Assembly (NCBI RefSeq): GCF_024129865.1
Contig: NZ_JAMYFE010000033.1
Location: 62,001-126,000 of the forward strand
Direction: 5' to 3'
From: Stieleria tagensis
GTDB taxonomy: Bacteria; Planctomycetota; Planctomycetia; Pirellulales; Pirellulaceae
Length of the DNA: 64,000 nt
The translations under genes and the position numbers were made by a program. Under the pieces are notes generated by a model, which saw only the letters and a list, made by a program, of their open reading frames with translations, searched no databases and was not told the DNA's origin. This document shows, piece by piece, positions 1 to 9,835 of this stretch; the stretch's first letter is position 1; every line of letters starts with the position of its first letter.

Positions 1-2
1 GG

Positions 3-1070
3 GCCGCTGGATTGGCAGCCGCGATGTTGGTCGTGTTGGGGTTGACCCGTGGTGGCGTTCCCGTCGTCGTCGCTAACCCGATGATCGCGTTGGCATCTGA
101 ACAAGCCCAGACGCTCAGCGAAACCATGCTGCCCGACTTGGAGGAACTGGCGAAGGAAACCGATGATCCAGAAATCGAAAAACTGATCGAAGAACTGAAA
201 GAGGATCTCGAGGAACTTAAATCCGAATCGATCGATGAAGCCGACATGATGGCCAAGTTGTCGGAGATGGAACAATCGCTCGCGGAAGCACGCGACGCGA
301 TGCAGCTGGAGATGACCGATGCCGCGATGCAAGCGTTGGCTGCCGCGATCAAGCCGTCGGATCAAATGCAACAAGCTGCCAAAGCCATGGAGTCAAAGGA
401 TTACGAAAAGGCCAGTGACGAACTGGAGTCGGTCGATCCCTCCAAGATTGGTGACAAGCAACGTCGCGCCGTAGCCGACAACCTAAAGAAAATGGTCGCC
501 AAGCTTAGCCCCGGTCAAAACGGTCAGCTGAGCGAATCGATTTCGCAGTTGGCCGAAGGACTGAGTTCCAAAAACATGTCGGAGTGCAAGAAGTGCCTTT
601 CGAAATTGGCCGGACAATGCAAGAAACAGGGCCAGTGCAAGAAGATTGGTCAGTGCATGTCTTGCCAGTTGAACCGCCTGTCACAATGCAAAAGCCAGTG
701 TCGCGGTGCCTGTCAGTCGAACATCGCTAAGAAATCGAACAGCCCCAGCACCAAAGCCGGGATTGCTGCCAGTGGCCAACCGCTTGGTGACAAGGCCACT
801 AAACTGGATAGCGGCCGTAAAGAAGAGCAACTGACCGGCGTTCAAGGCGAAGGCCCCAGCGAGACCGAAATCTTGCAATCACCCGAAGGCGAGCAGCAAG
901 CCGCACGCGCCTTTGCCGGCAAGTACGACGAATTCCGACGTCAGGCCGAAGCCGTCTTGGACTCCGAGCCGCTGCCGATGGGTGTTCGTGAAACGGTTCG
1001 GACCTATTTCGAATCGATTCGTCCCGACAGCGAAAGCGATGCCGTAGCCGAGACCGTTCCGGCCGAATAG
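3..1070 (+). CDS. Coiled-coil, Cys-rich planctomycete protein, 5' end missing
   Basis: The reading frame is open to the left edge, so the N-terminus is outside the window; a TTG at 12 is the first possible start but is probably internal. A hydrophobic stretch at the left end (LVVLGL...VPVVVAN) may be a membrane anchor. It is followed by long acidic, heptad-like helices (residues 30-130 counted from the TTG). A cysteine-rich block at about 195-240 has repeated CKK and QCK units, about 14 Cys in 50 residues. The C-terminal 60 residues look like a compact helical domain (DEFRRQAEAVL). I do not recognise a named family. Cys-rich blocks like this could bind metal or form disulfides, but nothing in the sequence decides. 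The gene ends 3 bp before the 3' end of a convergent gene. Confidence 0.75.
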   Translation, partial: AAGLAAAMLVVLGLTRGGVPVVVANPMIALASEQAQTLSETMLPDLEELAKETDDPEIEKLIEELKEDLEELKSESIDEADMMAKLSEMEQSLAEARDAMQLEMTDAAMQALAAAIKPSDQMQQAAKAMESKDYEKASDELESVDPSKIGDKQRRAVADNLKKMVAKLSPGQNGQLSESISQLAEGLSSKNMSECKKCLSKLAGQCKKQGQCKKIGQCMSCQLNRLSQCKSQCRGACQSNIAKKSNSPSTKAGIAASGQPLGDKATKLDSGRKEEQLTGVQGEGPSETEILQSPEGEQQAARAFAGKYDEFRRQAEAVLDSEPLPMGVRETVRTYFESIRPDSESDAVAETVPAE

Positions 1071-1073
1071 GGG

Positions 1074-2555
1074 CTAGTTTGTCTTCCGCGTTTGCGGGAC
1101 CACGACGATCAATCTGGCGACTTGGTTCACCGTCGCCACCCGTCCAAAATCGATCGCCTCGGACACTTCTTTGGGGTCGCGATCGGTTTGCACAATGAAG
1201 TGAGACTGCATCGCCAAACGCTGTTGGGTTTCACAGTCTGGGTTTCCTAGCTTTGCCAAGAATCGATCACGCAGTTCGTCGATCGCAGTGTCGGGCGGAT
1301 GCATGAAAATCACTCGGATCTCACCCGGCTGCATCGGCCGCAACTGCTGTTCGTCAAGCTTCGGTGGCGGCTGGCCCACTGCCGATCGATTTTCAGGGCG
1401 TGGGCCGAAGGCGCGTTGCCGAGGATTTTGCGGTGGTGACCACGAATCTCGCTCCATGCGGGCAACCGCCTCGGCATGTCGACGCTCGAAATCTTGTGTG
1501 TGCTGACTCTTGAACGACCCGTTCAATAGCAGGATGATCGCCAACAAAGTGAGTTGTGCCAGGTAACCGCTGGCCATGACGCGAACGATCCCAAACAGTT
1601 TCCAAAGCAGAAAGACGGCAGCACAGACCACTAGGAACGTCGCCAGTGAAGCGGCAAAGGAACCAAGATTCGAGAGGTCAAGGAAGCCGGAAAAATCCAG
1701 GTTCTCGTTGGTTCGGCTCTTTCTCATGATCCGTGACGTCGCCTTTGCAGCAACCGCCAGAATCACCAACAACACTCCGCCCACACCGGCACCGGCCAAC
1801 TTGCCGCCGATTGCTCCGATCACCTTGGCGACTCGGTCCATCAAATGAAACCGCGGCAGGAACAGCGCTCCCAAAATCAATGCGCCAAGCGGGACTTCGA
1901 ACAGGGCAAACATTCGCCAAGGGCTACTGAACAGAGCCATCACCAGCACAATCACATTCAAGCCAATCACCGCCGTGGCCATTCGATGACCGTTGATCCA
2001 ACTCAATAGGCGACCGGTGAAGTGGGTGGCGCTAGAGCTTCTAGCCGCAGGGTTCGGGCGAGCAGCATGAGGCGAAAGCGGGCTGCCCATCGCCGGGGGC
2101 GGCGCACCCAAATCCAATTGGCCCAAATCAATTCCAGCCGAGGCAGGTTGAGGTGCAACCGGCGCGACTTTGGGGCGTGTGGCGGGCTGGGGCGTGGTTG
2201 ATCGGGGCGGCGTTGGCTGTGGACTCGGCTGTGGACTCGGCCGGGCCGTCGATGCAGCTGGACTTGCCGGCAGTCGGACTTGGGTGTTGCATTTTGGGCA
2301 ACGGATGAGGGCGGGTTTCGCCAACAGTTTGACAGACATCCGCGTGCTGCAACCGGGACAGTCGACGATTTTAGAAGCCCCTGACGGCGCGGGCTTGCGT
2401 TCTCTGGGCGCTGCCGCAGCGGGTGGATTTTTGGGAGTCGGTACGACTGACAGGGACTGGCATTTTGGGCAGCGAACCTGTTTACCCGCTGCCGCAGGAT
2501 CCGCAGCAAGCGTTTGCCCACACTGACCGCACGAAAAATTCAGTCGGTTGCTCAC
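1074..2555 (-). CDS. Zinc-ribbon and membrane-domain protein
   Basis: This 493-residue protein starts at GTG (2555). Two zinc ribbons lie at the N-terminus: CGQC...CPKC near residues 9-35, and CPGC...CPKC near 65-95. These read like the MJ0042/YjeB-type ribbons common in planctomycete proteins. A proline-rich, low-complexity linker follows (about 100-175). Then come at least five hydrophobic segments (about 190-350) that predict an integral membrane domain. The C-terminal 120 residues are soluble. No catalytic motif is visible. A cytoplasmic metal-binding head tethered to the inner membrane is the simplest reading; function unknown. It is convergent with the upstream neighbour with a 3 bp gap. 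Confidence 0.8.
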   Translation of the reverse strand: MSNRLNFSCGQCGQTLAADPAAAGKQVRCPKCQSLSVVPTPKNPPAAAAPRERKPAPSGASKIVDCPGCSTRMSVKLLAKPALIRCPKCNTQVRLPASPAASTARPSPQPSPQPTPPRSTTPQPATRPKVAPVAPQPASAGIDLGQLDLGAPPPAMGSPLSPHAARPNPAARSSSATHFTGRLLSWINGHRMATAVIGLNVIVLVMALFSSPWRMFALFEVPLGALILGALFLPRFHLMDRVAKVIGAIGGKLAGAGVGGVLLVILAVAAKATSRIMRKSRTNENLDFSGFLDLSNLGSFAASLATFLVVCAAVFLLWKLFGIVRVMASGYLAQLTLLAIILLLNGSFKSQHTQDFERRHAEAVARMERDSWSPPQNPRQRAFGPRPENRSAVGQPPPKLDEQQLRPMQPGEIRVIFMHPPDTAIDELRDRFLAKLGNPDCETQQRLAMQSHFIVQTDRDPKEVSEAIDFGRVATVNQVARLIVVVPQTRKTN

Positions 2556-3375
2556 CGGACGCCTGCCCTTTGCGCACGCAGCGCAGCATGAAAAAAAGAA
2601 TAGCCGGCAGCAACAGCCGAAATGCTGGCGATACTCGTCATTATAAACGCAGCGCTACCATCGATGTTCTCGACTGATTCTCCAAACTGATCGATGGAGG
2701 CACAGGCGGCGCCGTGGCCTTTCGCATGATGCGAGCAACGCATCGCTTGGGCCGGTGGTGTATCTTCATCACACGCAACGAAGGCAACATTCAGCCAGAT
2801 GGCACAATCGTTGAAATGAACGAGTCTGGTTTCATGACCGAGGACCGTTTCGTATGGTCCGGCCAAGAGTTGTGTCCACTGATCTGCGAGTTGGAAACCA
2901 AAACGGCGTCCGTGGCCTGACGACTATGGCAGTCGATTTACCAGCCTGCGGTCTGGTCGGATAAATCCTCCACACCAACGAAGCATCCGAAACGAGGGTT
3001 GGATCTTTGATCCAGACCGATGGTCCCTCATCAATCGGCTTCGTTTGGATCAGTTGGCGGGATTTGGTTCGGCGTGAAGATCAGCGATGTCTGTCGTGGT
3101 ATGCGGAGCAGGTGGAAGGTGCAACGGAATCATCGCCCGCCGCAGCATCTCTTTTGTTGCGGTTGTCTTTTGCGGGAATGACATCACAGCGATCCTTTGC
3201 GATAGAATCATTCTGACGCGGATCGCTTCCGGGCCAACCCGATCCACATGATGGTCGACAAAGTTCAACGCCCGATCTATCCGTGCACCTCCGGTACCCG
3301 GATAGATTGCATTTCGTTCTGGCATTGACTTTTCGGCGCCGAGGACCAGCAAACGTTTCCAATCTACACTTGAGA
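2556..3375. other. Intergenic region without a supported gene
   Basis: About 820 bases lie between two genes that point away from each other. The only structured sequence I see is one copy of the dispersed GTCGGATAAATCC repeat at 2955-2977. Short open frames occur on both strands, but none has a ribosome binding site, recognisable domain or signal peptide. Promoters of both flanking genes should lie here. Confidence 0.5.
2955..2977. repeat. Dispersed repeat, half copy of the GTGTGGAGGAT hairpin family
   Basis: Matches the arm GTCGGATAAATCCTCCACAC plus CA exactly. Other copies are at 29059-29081 (single arm), 32688-32741 and 55081-55157 (both arms, inverted). Only one arm is present here. Confidence 0.8.
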
Positions 3376-4395
3376 ATGACACTCGACCCCTCTTTCTCCC
3401 AGTCGCGACACGCACACTCCTCAGTGTTTTATCGCCGTCAGAATCTGCTCAAACTCAGCATCCTCTTTCTGATGTTCGTGTTTGCGACCATGATTGCCGA
3501 AGCCTCCCTGGCTCAGCAGCCCGCTTCAGTAGCGGAAGCCGAACAAGTAATCAATCTCTCAACTTTTCCACTCCTGCCCAACGTTTTGGAAATACAGGCG
3601 AGAACAGTCGCTCGCTTGGAATATGTGGTGCGTCTGAAATCGTTTGACATAAAAAGCGAGTATGAATTTCAACGCCGAAACCTGCTTGAGCGGCAGTGGG
3701 ATGAGTTACCAAATGGAGACGGGCAATTCACGCGCTCAGGATTCCATCTCTTCGTTGATGTCCAAATGCACGACGAACCAGGCAAAGCCGTGGTGGTGCT
3801 GCAAAACAATGGTAACGTCAATGTAAGTACGCTTCCGGTACCTAGCGGCGCGAAACACATCCGAACAAATTTTAACGTTGCAGACTTTGAGATCACCGGC
3901 AATGTCAAAGAGACGAAGGAATTAGTTCTTGCGCTGCTGACGGAACAGGGATGGCAACCGTATGGAACGAGGGGCGATGCGATGGATATGAAGCAGAACG
4001 CTGTACTTCTGACCGCTTCGGTCACAAGCCTAAGGCAACCGGGGAAAACCAGGATTGCTTATTGGACTCGGCAGATGCCAGCAGAATTGCCGGTCCCGCC
4101 CAATTCGGAATCGGTATTGTACCAGTCCGAAGACAATCGCCTGCAGCTAGTCGCGTTGGGAAGCGTTGATGCGGTCATCTCTTTCTACAAAAACGCACTC
4201 GCATCATCGGAATGGAAAGCAACGACGGAAAACCCGATCCGGGAAGTGAATTCCCGGCAATTGGTTCTGACTTTTCGCAATCCATCCAAAGACATGCTAC
4301 GCCTAGGCATGAGCGAAAGAAGCAATGGTAAGACGCGAATAACGCTAAGCTTTCAGTCAGCGTCAGAAATCGACCAACGTGACCAGAAACGATAG
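3376..4395 (+). CDS. Secreted protein of unknown function
   Basis: About 339 residues from the ATG at 3376. An upstream in-frame start at 3283 would add 31 residues with no signal-peptide character. A hydrophobic segment (LSILFLMFVFATMIAEASLA) followed by AQQ at about residues 28-50 looks like a signal peptide with an unusually long n-region, so a start further inside is also possible. The mature protein has mixed alpha/beta character with no motif I recognise. It sits alone between a repeat-bearing intergenic region and tRNA-Leu. Periplasmic location is an inference from the signal sequence. Confidence 0.7.
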   Translation: MTLDPSFSQSRHAHSSVFYRRQNLLKLSILFLMFVFATMIAEASLAQQPASVAEAEQVINLSTFPLLPNVLEIQARTVARLEYVVRLKSFDIKSEYEFQRRNLLERQWDELPNGDGQFTRSGFHLFVDVQMHDEPGKAVVVLQNNGNVNVSTLPVPSGAKHIRTNFNVADFEITGNVKETKELVLALLTEQGWQPYGTRGDAMDMKQNAVLLTASVTSLRQPGKTRIAYWTRQMPAELPVPPNSESVLYQSEDNRLQLVALGSVDAVISFYKNALASSEWKATTENPIREVNSRQLVLTFRNPSKDMLRLGMSERSNGKTRITLSFQSASEIDQRDQKR

Positions 4396-5123
4396 CGATC
4401 GGTTGGGTCAGAGTCGCCTGCGCGGCCATCGGTGATGTGTGAACCAATCGTTCGGTTGTTCCGGCCAAATCACTGGCGATTCCCGGGACAGTGCGTGTTG
4501 ACGCTTTTGACGCTTGGTGCTGGTCGGGTGTGGCATGACGTGCACAGCGGACGTTGGATCGACGGAGCGATCCACGACAGTCGATTCCTGCTGCGGTGCG
4601 AATGATGCTGGAAATACCCGGGACCGGACTCGAACCGGTATAGCCTTAAACGGCCGGGGGATTTTAAATCCCCTGTGTCTGCCAATTCCACCACCCGGGC
4701 GGGCGCGAGCTAATCGAAAGGGGTTTGCAAACTCGGACGCAAGTTTAGCCTGGGGTGGTTCGGTTTGAACAGGGAACCACCGCCCAATTTTTGGCCTTGG
4801 CTGCTGTCGATCGGTTGCTGGTCTGTGATCGACCAACATGGAACCTGCTCGCACTCATTTTTGGCGGCGAAAACGCACTGGTAACGGTCGCGTTCCAATT
4901 CTAAGTGGCAAAATTGAAATCGTTTTCCCAGCCATGCCAATCTCGCTTTTTCGCGGTCTGTAGCTGTTGAAACGATTCTCCGGCGCTGGCTTTCATGGCA
5001 CTGTCGCCGGCCCCAGGTTGCACCGGTTCGCTACCGATTGGCACATCAAATGCATCTGTTTTTGATTCGACGCGGCACCCATGTCGCCGTGAATTGCAAA
5101 TCAACACAACACGGGAGTTTGAA
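4396..5123. other. Intergenic region containing tRNA-Leu
   Basis: This stretch holds the minus-strand tRNA-Leu (4615-4700) and otherwise no supported coding region. The last part before 5124 must hold the promoter of the CsbD gene; I see no clear operator or terminator. Confidence 0.5.
4615..4700 (-). tRNA. tRNA-Leu, anticodon UAA
   Basis: On the minus strand the 5' acceptor strand GCCCGGG pairs with CCCGGGT (one G-U), with discriminator A. The anticodon stem GGGGA/TCCCC encloses the loop TTTAAAA, giving anticodon TAA. The T arm carries GGTTCGAGTCC. The long variable arm and total of 86 nt are typical of class II tRNA-Leu. CCA is not encoded. Confidence 0.93.
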
Positions 5124-5327
5124 ATGAATTGGGACACCATCGAAGGCAAGTGGACACAAGCCAAAGGCCAAGTCAAAGAGAAATGGGGCAAGCTAACCGA
5201 TGACGAATTGGATGTGATCGCCGGAAAGCGAGACCAGCTGGTCGGCAAGGTCCAAGAGCGTTACGGGGTCGCCCGCGACGAAGCTGAAAAGCAAGTCAAG
5301 GAGTTTGAATCGTCCTGTAACTGCTAA
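5124..5327 (+). CDS. CsbD family stress-response protein
   Basis: This 67-residue protein begins MNWDTIEGKWTQAKGQ, the hallmark of the CsbD family, followed by the usual GKLTDDELDVIAGKRDQL helix. The start is the ATG at 5124, preceded by GGGAG. The frame runs further upstream but without similarity. CsbD proteins are small, hydrophilic, cytoplasmic and induced by general stress; their biochemical role is not settled. The C-terminus ends in a CNC motif, unusual for the family. It lies 66 bp upstream of the PRC-barrel gene, another stress-associated type, so co-expression is plausible. Confidence 0.92.
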   Translation: MNWDTIEGKWTQAKGQVKEKWGKLTDDELDVIAGKRDQLVGKVQERYGVARDEAEKQVKEFESSCNC

Positions 5328-5393
5328 CCACTGTTTGCCAACTGCACTTCCCCAGCTAATCGAAATTCCTCTTCACACACCGGATCAAATATT

Positions 5394-6005
5394 ATGAAAA
5401 GTTTCTTTCACTACAGTCTCGCATTGGTTGCTCTAGCCTGTCTAACGGTCACTCCGCTAACCGCTCAGGACGCAGCTCAAAAGGAGCGTCTGAAACGGCA
5501 GCGCCCGGTCAACCCGACCGACCCGTCGGCAGCCGCACGGATGGACGCCAGAACGCCAGGCGCGGCGGTGCGAGCGAGTCAATTGATTGGGATGAACATC
5601 CAGAACGCTCAAGGCAAAAGCGTTGGCGAGATCAATGATATCGTCTTCGATACCTCGACCGGCAAGGTCCGCTACGCGGCTGTCACTTACGGCGGATTCT
5701 TGGGCGTCGGCGACAAACTGTTTGCCGTCCCGTTCGAGGCATTCAAGTACCAACGCGACGCGGATGACCAAGACGAGTATGTGATGGTGTTGAATGTCAC
5801 CCAGCAGCAACTCGAAGGCGACGCCGGATTCGATGATGACAACTGGCCGAACTTTGCCGACCGAAGCTTTACGAGTCAGTTGGACAAACGATACGGCGTC
5901 GAACGACGTAACATGCGTCAGCGACTGCGTGATGGATCCGGCAGGGTCGACGTGGACGTTGATCGTGATGGAGTCGACGTAGACGTTGATTCCGACCGCG
6001 AATAG
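5394..6005 (+). CDS. Secreted PRC-barrel domain protein
   Basis: 203 residues with a signal peptide (SLALVALACLTVTPLTAQDA). The PRC-barrel at about 60-145 begins ASQLIGMNIQNAQGKSVGEI and includes VRYAAVTYGGFLGVGDKLFAVPF split over its strands. The C-terminus is an acidic Asp-Val repeat (VDVDVDRDGVDVDVD). PRC-barrel proteins of this kind are found in the periplasm next to CsbD or other stress genes; the exact role is unknown. The alternating VD tail could bind cations, which is inference. Confidence in the domain is high, in the role low. Confidence 0.88.
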   Translation: MKSFFHYSLALVALACLTVTPLTAQDAAQKERLKRQRPVNPTDPSAAARMDARTPGAAVRASQLIGMNIQNAQGKSVGEINDIVFDTSTGKVRYAAVTYGGFLGVGDKLFAVPFEAFKYQRDADDQDEYVMVLNVTQQQLEGDAGFDDDNWPNFADRSFTSQLDKRYGVERRNMRQRLRDGSGRVDVDVDRDGVDVDVDSDRE

Positions 6006-6078
6006 TCCGATCCGAATCAGCTGAAACGGATTTCAAAACGACCGATCGTCTTGTGCAGTCACTGCGCAAGGCGATCGT

Positions 6079-8634
6079 TTACGTTGTGGTTTTGGGTTTC
6101 AGACCGTTGTGGGTGGCTGTTGCATTGGCGGGGTTATCCGGCCAATGATGCCTGGCATAGCGTCGCTTTAACTCTTTTCGGATCGCGGTATAGGTCGTGC
6201 TCCAGAAACTGCTTAAATCATCGGTGATCTGCTGCGGACGACGATTCGGTCCTAGCAAATGCAGTTGGATTGGAACCGTTCCGCCAGCCAGTCGAGGCGT
6301 CTCGGTCCAACCATAAATCTCTTGAATTCGAACGGCCAATACCGGTGGCTTGCCGGTTGGGTACTCGACACGAATGCGATTTCCGCTCGGCACGGTGATC
6401 ACTTCGGGAGCATGCTGGTCCAGCCATAGCTGTTGCGAGTAATCAAGTTTCGCCCGCAAATGATCGAGCCAGGGCGCTTGGGCGAGCTCTTTGAACGAGG
6501 TCCGCGTTGCACACAATTCCAGCAGCGTCTGTGCAAGTGCATCGTCGATTGTGCACGGCAATTCAGCGGACGTTGATTGATCCGACACGAAACGCCAGCG
6601 GGCGATGAAGCTTTGCAGCGATTTGTCTTTGACCGGCAGGATGTCGTCGAGTCGATGCTTGGCTTCTGCAAACAGAATCGCCGTGGTTTGCTGGTCGGCC
6701 TGGCATTCGACGGGAGACTCTTTCAACATCAAGTCTTCAAAGAATTGTCGATCGCGAGCGACCACGGCTTTGAGTGTCGGATGGAAGAAACGCTCTTGTT
6801 TGATTCGGATGTTGTCGTCGGGCAGCCACTCGGGTTGGACCGCGGACGCCATCCGCACCAATGATTCTTCGCCGCGACCCTCCGCGCTGACACAAACGAA
6901 CAGATCGGCCGATCGGACCAGCGACGTTCGGTCCACGCGGATGCCTCGTCCACCGACCATCAGTCCTTTGTCGGATCCGAATTGACGACGTTTTGCCAGC
7001 CGATCGGGATAAGCAGCCAGTAACGACTGTGAAAAACGCTGTTCTAGCGAATCACGACTAGCAGCAGACTGCTGCGAAGTCGACTCGGTTTCAACCATGC
7101 GGCGCAGTTGTGACGCAACACGCGCGATCGTTTTCACAGCACCCGGATGAAATGCCGGATCGGGTCGGCCTTCCAAATGTTGCTGCAATCGTAGAACACG
7201 GCTTAGCAAGTCACTTTCGATCGATGATTGTGGTGCTGTGTTTTGTGGCGTTGAATCGCGGCGCAGCGGATCTCGTTCGGACAGCAGTGCAGCCGCCAGT
7301 GACGCTTCGACGACACATCCCCATTGCGCCGCCGCGATCATCAGTTTGGAGAGCCGTGGGTGAACGGGCAACTGGTTCATTTGCAATCCCATCTCGGTGA
7401 TTGCAAGTTTCGAATCGATGGCGCCCAGTCGTTGCAACAGCAAGGTGGCTGCATCAATGGCGTGCTGAGCGGGCGGTGTCACCCACGGGAACTGCAGGAC
7501 GTCTCGTTCACCCCATGCGGCCAGCATCAAAATCGCCGATGACAGATCGGCGCGAGCGATTTCAGGGGCCGTCTGATCGACGCGGCTACGGTGCACCGCC
7601 GCTGACCACAGGCGGTAACAAATCCCGGGGGCAGTTCGCCCGGCACGCCCGGCCCGCTGGTCTGCGGACGCTCTGGAGATCGGTTGCAGGTTTAAACAGG
7701 GGATCCCGACCGACGTATCGTATTGCATCACCCGCGCGAGACCACTGTCGATCACACAGGTGACGTTGGGAATCGTGATCGACGTCTCGGCGACATTGGT
7801 AGCCAAGACGATCTTGCGAGACTTGGACGGTGCCAGCACGTCGTCTTGGTCGTCAGCCGCCATCTCGCCGTACAGTTTACAGACCTGGACATCGGGAAGT
7901 TTCAATCGATTTTGCAGGGTCGTCGCGGTGCGATGGATTTCACCGACGCCTGGCAAGAAAACCAGTACATCGCCGCTGCTGCTGTCGAGCGCCGATGGAA
8001 TGCGATCGACCACTTGGTTGGCAATCGCGTCGCGCGAGAGTGCACCGCGAGGAATCGTGTTTTGGTAGCGAATGTCAACATCATACGCTCGGCCGTGGCT
8101 TTCGATTATTTCCGCATCGGTGATCAATCGAGTGACGGGTTCGGTGTCCAGCGTGGCACTCATCACGATCAGGCGTAGTTCGGGACGCAGAGTTGCCCGA
8201 ATCCGCTGCAGCATTCCCAAGGCCAAATCGATTTCCAAGGAACGCTCGTGGAATTCGTCTAGGATCACACAACTGACGTCGTCCAGTAATGGATCAGCGG
8301 TCAATCGCCGCAGCAGGATGCCCGTTGTCATCGCGATCACGCGGGTGTCGCTCGATACCTTGCGGTCAAAGCGGACGTGATAGCCATACCGTTCACCCAC
8401 GGGGCGGCCGGCGAGTTGGCTAAGCCGTTTCGCGGCCGCCCGCGCGGCGATTCGTCGCGGCTGTAACAACAGGATCTGACCGGGCGGTAGATCATCGCAC
8501 TCGAGCAATGCCGGCGGCACACCGGTGGTTTTCCCCGCCCCTGGGGGCGCACGCAAGACGACCGGTTTTCCTGCGCCGACCGCTGCCAGAACCTGTGGCA
8601 AACAGTCGTGAACCGGCAACTGTGTTGGCATCAT
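6079..8634 (-). CDS. hrpB: ATP-dependent helicase HrpB
   Basis: 851 residues, the usual size for HrpB, a DEAH-type SF2 helicase. Walker A APPGAGKTT is at about 29-38, the DEAH-box variant DEFHER at 126-131, motif III MSAT at 158-161, and motif VI QRAGRAGR near 330. The helicase-associated and HrpB C-terminal domains follow, ending in conserved WPxNP-like residues (HHWPDNP). Its start codon overlaps the stop of the upstream secreted-protein gene (ATGATG around 8631-8634), so the two are probably translated together. The cellular substrate of HrpB is poorly defined. The assignment is firm. Confidence 0.95.
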   Translation of the reverse strand: MMPTQLPVHDCLPQVLAAVGAGKPVVLRAPPGAGKTTGVPPALLECDDLPPGQILLLQPRRIAARAAAKRLSQLAGRPVGERYGYHVRFDRKVSSDTRVIAMTTGILLRRLTADPLLDDVSCVILDEFHERSLEIDLALGMLQRIRATLRPELRLIVMSATLDTEPVTRLITDAEIIESHGRAYDVDIRYQNTIPRGALSRDAIANQVVDRIPSALDSSSGDVLVFLPGVGEIHRTATTLQNRLKLPDVQVCKLYGEMAADDQDDVLAPSKSRKIVLATNVAETSITIPNVTCVIDSGLARVMQYDTSVGIPCLNLQPISRASADQRAGRAGRTAPGICYRLWSAAVHRSRVDQTAPEIARADLSSAILMLAAWGERDVLQFPWVTPPAQHAIDAATLLLQRLGAIDSKLAITEMGLQMNQLPVHPRLSKLMIAAAQWGCVVEASLAAALLSERDPLRRDSTPQNTAPQSSIESDLLSRVLRLQQHLEGRPDPAFHPGAVKTIARVASQLRRMVETESTSQQSAASRDSLEQRFSQSLLAAYPDRLAKRRQFGSDKGLMVGGRGIRVDRTSLVRSADLFVCVSAEGRGEESLVRMASAVQPEWLPDDNIRIKQERFFHPTLKAVVARDRQFFEDLMLKESPVECQADQQTTAILFAEAKHRLDDILPVKDKSLQSFIARWRFVSDQSTSAELPCTIDDALAQTLLELCATRTSFKELAQAPWLDHLRAKLDYSQQLWLDQHAPEVITVPSGNRIRVEYPTGKPPVLAVRIQEIYGWTETPRLAGGTVPIQLHLLGPNRRPQQITDDLSSFWSTTYTAIRKELKRRYARHHWPDNPANATATHNGLKPKTTT

Positions 8635-9758
8635 TTTCCACTGGCGTTGCGTTGTTGCCGGATCATCTCTTCCAGCGGTGACAGGGGACGTGACGAAGTC
8701 GGCCCGTCGGAATTGTCCAGCATCGGAGCGACGCTGCCCGCATTCTGCGACTCGACGGCCGCCTGGACGACATCCAACGTTCCACCGCTGACCTGGTCAC
8801 CTGGCGGCAATTCAAAACGCCCTAATCCACGGCCCTGAAACTGTGTGTCCTCGATCACGTTCGGACTCTTGCCGGTTCGATCAATTGCCACGGATTGCAA
8901 ATTCCACTCGTGGACAACGATTTCGTATCGTGGCGTTGGATCAATAGGTGTCGAAATCGTGCGGATGATCTGTGACCCATCCGGAGCATAGGTTTGAACA
9001 CGTCGAACTCGATCGGATCCCGTATCACGTTGCACGACAAACGCAGACGAAGCGCCGGGAGCGATCCGCAGCAGCTTTGACGCATTCGGTTGGGCTCGAT
9101 CGGTGACCGTGACACGAATTTCGCGGCGTCCGGAATTGAACAGCTGCAATGTGACGGGTTGTAGCGGTGGTCGTGGAACGATCTTGGAATCCAAGACGAT
9201 CGTTTGCAGCGGTGGTCGGTAGTAGCGATCCGGTGGCAATGCATGCGATGGGAAGGGGCGGGGGCCAATGCCCAACGTCGTTGCGTGGCTGTGGTAGCCA
9301 AACCCATTGCCAACGTGGTCGTAGGGATTGTTGAAAAAGGGTGGGATGTAGGCGCCCGGTGGGCGATGAGGATGTCCGGGACGACCGTCATCACGTCCCA
9401 CTCGACGCACACTCCGCCGAGAGAAAACGTAACTCGGAAAAGCGTCGTCGAGATCTGTCACCTGCATGGGTCCGTTGCCGGATCGTGGAAAGCGAACGAC
9501 CCGATTGAGTCTGGGTTCCAAGTACCCGACATAGCGCCCGTCGTAGGAATCGAAATTGCGATCCCGGTTGAAGGTGTACTGAATGCCGTTGGCATCGTTG
9601 ACAATCATTTGACCGGGGCGAAAGTACACGTCCGCGGAAATCACGCCACTGGGTTCGACCAATTGGAAATCTTGCGCCGTGACGTCTGATACCCAGGCCA
9701 GCGCGGGAACCATGAAAATCATCAACGGCAGGGTTGTCGGCAAGCTGGGAATTCGCAT
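8631..9758 (-). CDS. Secreted protein of unknown function coupled to hrpB
   Basis: 375 residues from the ATG at 9758, which has GGAG eight bases upstream and is followed by a signal peptide (LPLMIFMVPALAWVSDVTAQ). The upstream extension to 9839 lacks these features. The middle is rich in Pro, His and Gly (GHPHRPPGAYIPP). The rest looks like beta-rich repeats, including a stretch with YEIVVHEWNL. No catalytic motif is recognised. The stop overlaps the hrpB start. Coupling a secreted protein to a cytosolic helicase is odd and may be only packing of genes. Confidence 0.8.
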   Translation of the reverse strand: MRIPSLPTTLPLMIFMVPALAWVSDVTAQDFQLVEPSGVISADVYFRPGQMIVNDANGIQYTFNRDRNFDSYDGRYVGYLEPRLNRVVRFPRSGNGPMQVTDLDDAFPSYVFSRRSVRRVGRDDGRPGHPHRPPGAYIPPFFNNPYDHVGNGFGYHSHATTLGIGPRPFPSHALPPDRYYRPPLQTIVLDSKIVPRPPLQPVTLQLFNSGRREIRVTVTDRAQPNASKLLRIAPGASSAFVVQRDTGSDRVRRVQTYAPDGSQIIRTISTPIDPTPRYEIVVHEWNLQSVAIDRTGKSPNVIEDTQFQGRGLGRFELPPGDQVSGGTLDVVQAAVESQNAGSVAPMLDNSDGPTSSRPLSPLEEMIRQQRNASGK

Positions 9759-9835
9759 CACGTATCTCCACGGGGTTGCATTGATTGTACCGCTGAAGCG
9801 CGCCGCAAAGCAGGGCTTGCCATGAAATTTGCGGC

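Noticed and set aside
2714-2920. Small plus-strand gene of 68 residues
   Set aside because: No ribosome site, no recognisable domain, and overlapped by an equally long open frame on the other strand.
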